NCBI GenBank assembly: GCA_018376445.1
Contig: JAHABL010000016.1
Coordinates: 1 to 15,691 of the forward strand
DNA length: 15,691 bases
Direction of reading: 5' to 3'
Origin: Mycobacteriales bacterium
Lineage (GTDB): Bacteria; Actinomycetota; Actinomycetes; Mycobacteriales; Mycobacteriaceae
This document shows, piece by piece, positions 14,662-15,691 of this stretch. Position 1 is the stretch's first letter, and each line of letters opens with the position of its first letter. The notes beneath the pieces are model-generated. The model saw only the letters and a program-made list of their open reading frames with translations. It was not told where the DNA came from and made no database searches. A program made the translations under genes and the position numbers.

Positions 14662-14696
14662 GCCGCACCGTAACGAGGTAACTCCGCCGGTGCGGC
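14662..14696 (+). other. Stem-loop without T-tract after the methyltransferase gene
   Basis: Perfect 9-bp arms GCCGCACCG (14662-14670) and CGGTGCGGC (14688-14696) with a 17-base loop. No T-run follows on either strand. It lies between the stop codon and the real terminator; it may protect the mRNA 3' end. Confidence 0.4.
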
Positions 14697-14721
14697 TCTA
14701 CCGCACTAAGAACGCCTTCAC

Positions 14722-14762
14722 AAGCGTCGCCGCCCTGATAAACACAGGGCGGCGACGCTTTT
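14722..14762 (+). terminator. Intrinsic terminator of the methyltransferase gene
   Basis: A perfect 16-bp stem, AAGCGTCGCCGCCCTG (14722-14737) with its complement (14745-14760), a 7-base loop and a short TTTT end. It lies between two converging genes and could also slow transcription from the nitroreductase side, although the T-tract is poor on that strand. Confidence 0.88.
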
Positions 14763-14822
14763 ATGGTGACAATGCGGTAAAGAGGCACCTCTCAGAAGCA
14801 GCGCTCTCTACCTGTAGCGCAG

Positions 14823-15416
14823 CTAGCGCTGCACCCAGACACGCTGGGAAATATCCTCGCCTTCCTTGGGCTCCGGCTCAGCGGCGATACCCCCGAAGGG
14901 GGCCTGTGCGACCAGTTCCCACGCCTCCGGGGCACCAGTCACTTCCCGAATAGCCTCATCGATAACGGGGTTATAGTGCTGCAAGGAAGCGCCTACCCCG
15001 ACGCTCCGCAGCGCAGACCAAATATTGAACTGCAGCATGCCATTAGCCTGGTTAGCCCAGATGGGGAACTTATCGGCGTAAAGCTCATACTGTGCCTGCA
15101 TGGATTGAATGGTGGACCGGTCAATAAAGTAAAGAATGGTACCTGCACCAGCGGCGAAAGAGTCAATCTTCTCGCGGCTCACTTTCCCCTCGAAAGCATC
15201 ATAAATGGCGTCCCACACCTGCTGGTTCTTGTCACCGAAGACAACAATGGCGCGGGCGCTCTTCTGATTAAACGCATCGGGAGTCAATTCCGCAAGCTCT
15301 TCCACGAGCGAGGTAATGTCGTCTTCAGAGACGGGAAGGTCCGCATTCAGCGCGTAAATGGAGCGGCGGTCGGTAATAACGTTTTTAAAGGCCTGGTAAT
15401 CGTTACTAAGGGCCAT
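14823..15416 (-). CDS. Nitroreductase-family FMN oxidoreductase
   Basis: A 197-residue protein resembling small nitroreductases of the Frm2/Hbn1-like branch common in Gram-positive bacteria. It has ITDRRSIYAL (14-23), where the Arg pair binds FMN phosphate in the family; PDAFNQKSARAIVVFGD (46-62); DSFAAGAGTILYF; FPIWANQANGMLQFNIWSAL; and GVGASLQHYNP (140-150). Such enzymes reduce nitro compounds or quinones with NAD(P)H; the natural substrate is unknown. The frame is open to a TTG at 15470 and has an ATG at 15461, but a good promoter (15438-15466) lies inside that extension. I therefore place the start at the ATG at 15416, with GAAGGA 10 nt upstream, which also gives the usual family length. 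The gene converges on the methyltransferase gene. Confidence 0.85.
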   Translation of the reverse strand: MALSNDYQAFKNVITDRRSIYALNADLPVSEDDITSLVEELAELTPDAFNQKSARAIVVFGDKNQQVWDAIYDAFEGKVSREKIDSFAAGAGTILYFIDRSTIQSMQAQYELYADKFPIWANQANGMLQFNIWSALRSVGVGASLQHYNPVIDEAIREVTGAPEAWELVAQAPFGGIAAEPEPKEGEDISQRVWVQR

Positions 15417-15437
15417 AATGATGAAGTCCTTCAGAGA

Positions 15438-15466
15438 ATCATATTCTGTACGGTCACCCATGACAA
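15438..15466 (-). promoter_or_regulatory. Promoter of the nitroreductase gene
   Basis: On the minus strand, -35 TTGTCA (15461-15466) and -10 TATGAT (15438-15443) with a 17-bp spacer. The transcript would start about 20 nt before the ATG at 15416, just ahead of its ribosome binding site. This argues against the longer start codons. Confidence 0.65.
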
Positions 15467-15531
15467 CCAATTACCCTCCAATAACATTCCCGCAATAAGG
15501 AAATACTCACCCCTCCTGCGGAGACCACTCT

Positions 15532-15691
15532 TCACCGCCCCACAGAAATCCCCCCCCCACCAGCGCGCGCCAACTCGGCCAAAAGGAAGAACCCATAAAC
15601 TGCACCCAAATCAATCACAAAAAAATGTGGCTTCGACGGCTCCACCACCAACGTATCCCTAATCGGATTAATATACACACGCAGATAGTTG
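15532..15691 (-). CDS. 3' end of an unrecognised gene (partial), with a G9 tract near its stop
   Basis: An open minus-strand frame enters from the right edge and ends at TGA 15532-15534. The visible C-terminal 52 residues include YLRVYINPIRDTLVVEPSK, then the hydrophobic HFFVIDLGAVYGFFLLAEL, and end in a Gly run and ISVGR. I do not recognise the family. The hydrophobic stretch might be a membrane segment or a buried core. The nine Gs (plus-strand C run 15550-15558) encode the Gly run six codons before the stop. With eight Gs the frame would instead end ...GGGGFLWGGEEWSPQEG at a TGA at 15507-15509. Coding status is supported by the open frame, co-direction with its neighbour and non-random composition, not by homology. 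Confidence 0.5.
   Translation of the reverse strand, partial: NYLRVYINPIRDTLVVEPSKPHFFVIDLGAVYGFFLLAELARAGGGGISVGR

Noticed and set aside
14976..15662. Plus-strand open frame (228 codons) opposite the nitroreductase
   Set aside because: It is antisense to a conserved enzyme and runs into C-rich low-complexity sequence; no recognisable motif.
1..15691. CRISPR arrays, insertion sequences, phage or attachment-site features
   Set aside because: No spaced short repeats, transposase-like frames or terminal inverted repeats were seen. The only long direct repeat is the duplicated tRNA-Asp, and the genes next to the tRNAs are ordinary chromosomal genes.

Overview
The window looks like a chromosomal segment of a member of the Mycobacteriales (Corynebacterium/Dietzia/Lawsonella-like). 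The signs are murA directly upstream of an rRNA operon leader, a RamA-type regulator, a split DNA-damage mutasome (ImuA', ImuB, DnaE2), and LexA boxes close to the actinobacterial TCGAAC-N4-GTTCGA form. GC is moderate by eye. The species call is inference. Almost everything lies on the minus strand. The exceptions are one tRNA-Lys and one methyltransferase gene.

Left end (1-4161), all minus strand: the promoter region and transcribed leader of an rRNA operon whose 16S gene lies beyond position 1; murA, with the active-site Cys replaced by Asp; a RamA-like LuxR-type regulator with a possible autoregulatory C-tract/G-tract site; and a CobW/COG0523 G3E GTPase with a His-rich loop.

Centre (4278-4945): a minus-strand tRNA operon Glu-Asp-Phe-Asp, with two identical tRNA-Asp copies, ending in a strong hairpin. 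A divergent tRNA-Lys ends in a second hairpin that probably also serves dnaE2 from the other side.

Main region (4973-11914), minus strand: an SOS mutagenesis cassette in the order imuA'-imuB-bis-His [2Fe-2S] (sucrase/ferredoxin-like) protein-dnaE2. Clear LexA boxes sit in the promoters of imuA' and of dnaE2. ImuB lacks the Y-family catalytic acids and carries a clamp-binding-like motif, so it fits the adaptor role known from mycobacteria, with DnaE2 as the polymerase. The iron-sulfur protein in the middle is the least expected member and the best candidate for something undescribed.

Right end (11937-15691): a two-gene envelope-lipid operon (GT4 glycosyltransferase overlapping a PlsC-type acyltransferase); a divergent SAM methyltransferase with a strong terminator; a converging nitroreductase-family gene; and the 3' end of an unrecognised minus-strand gene that contains a nine-G tract near its stop.
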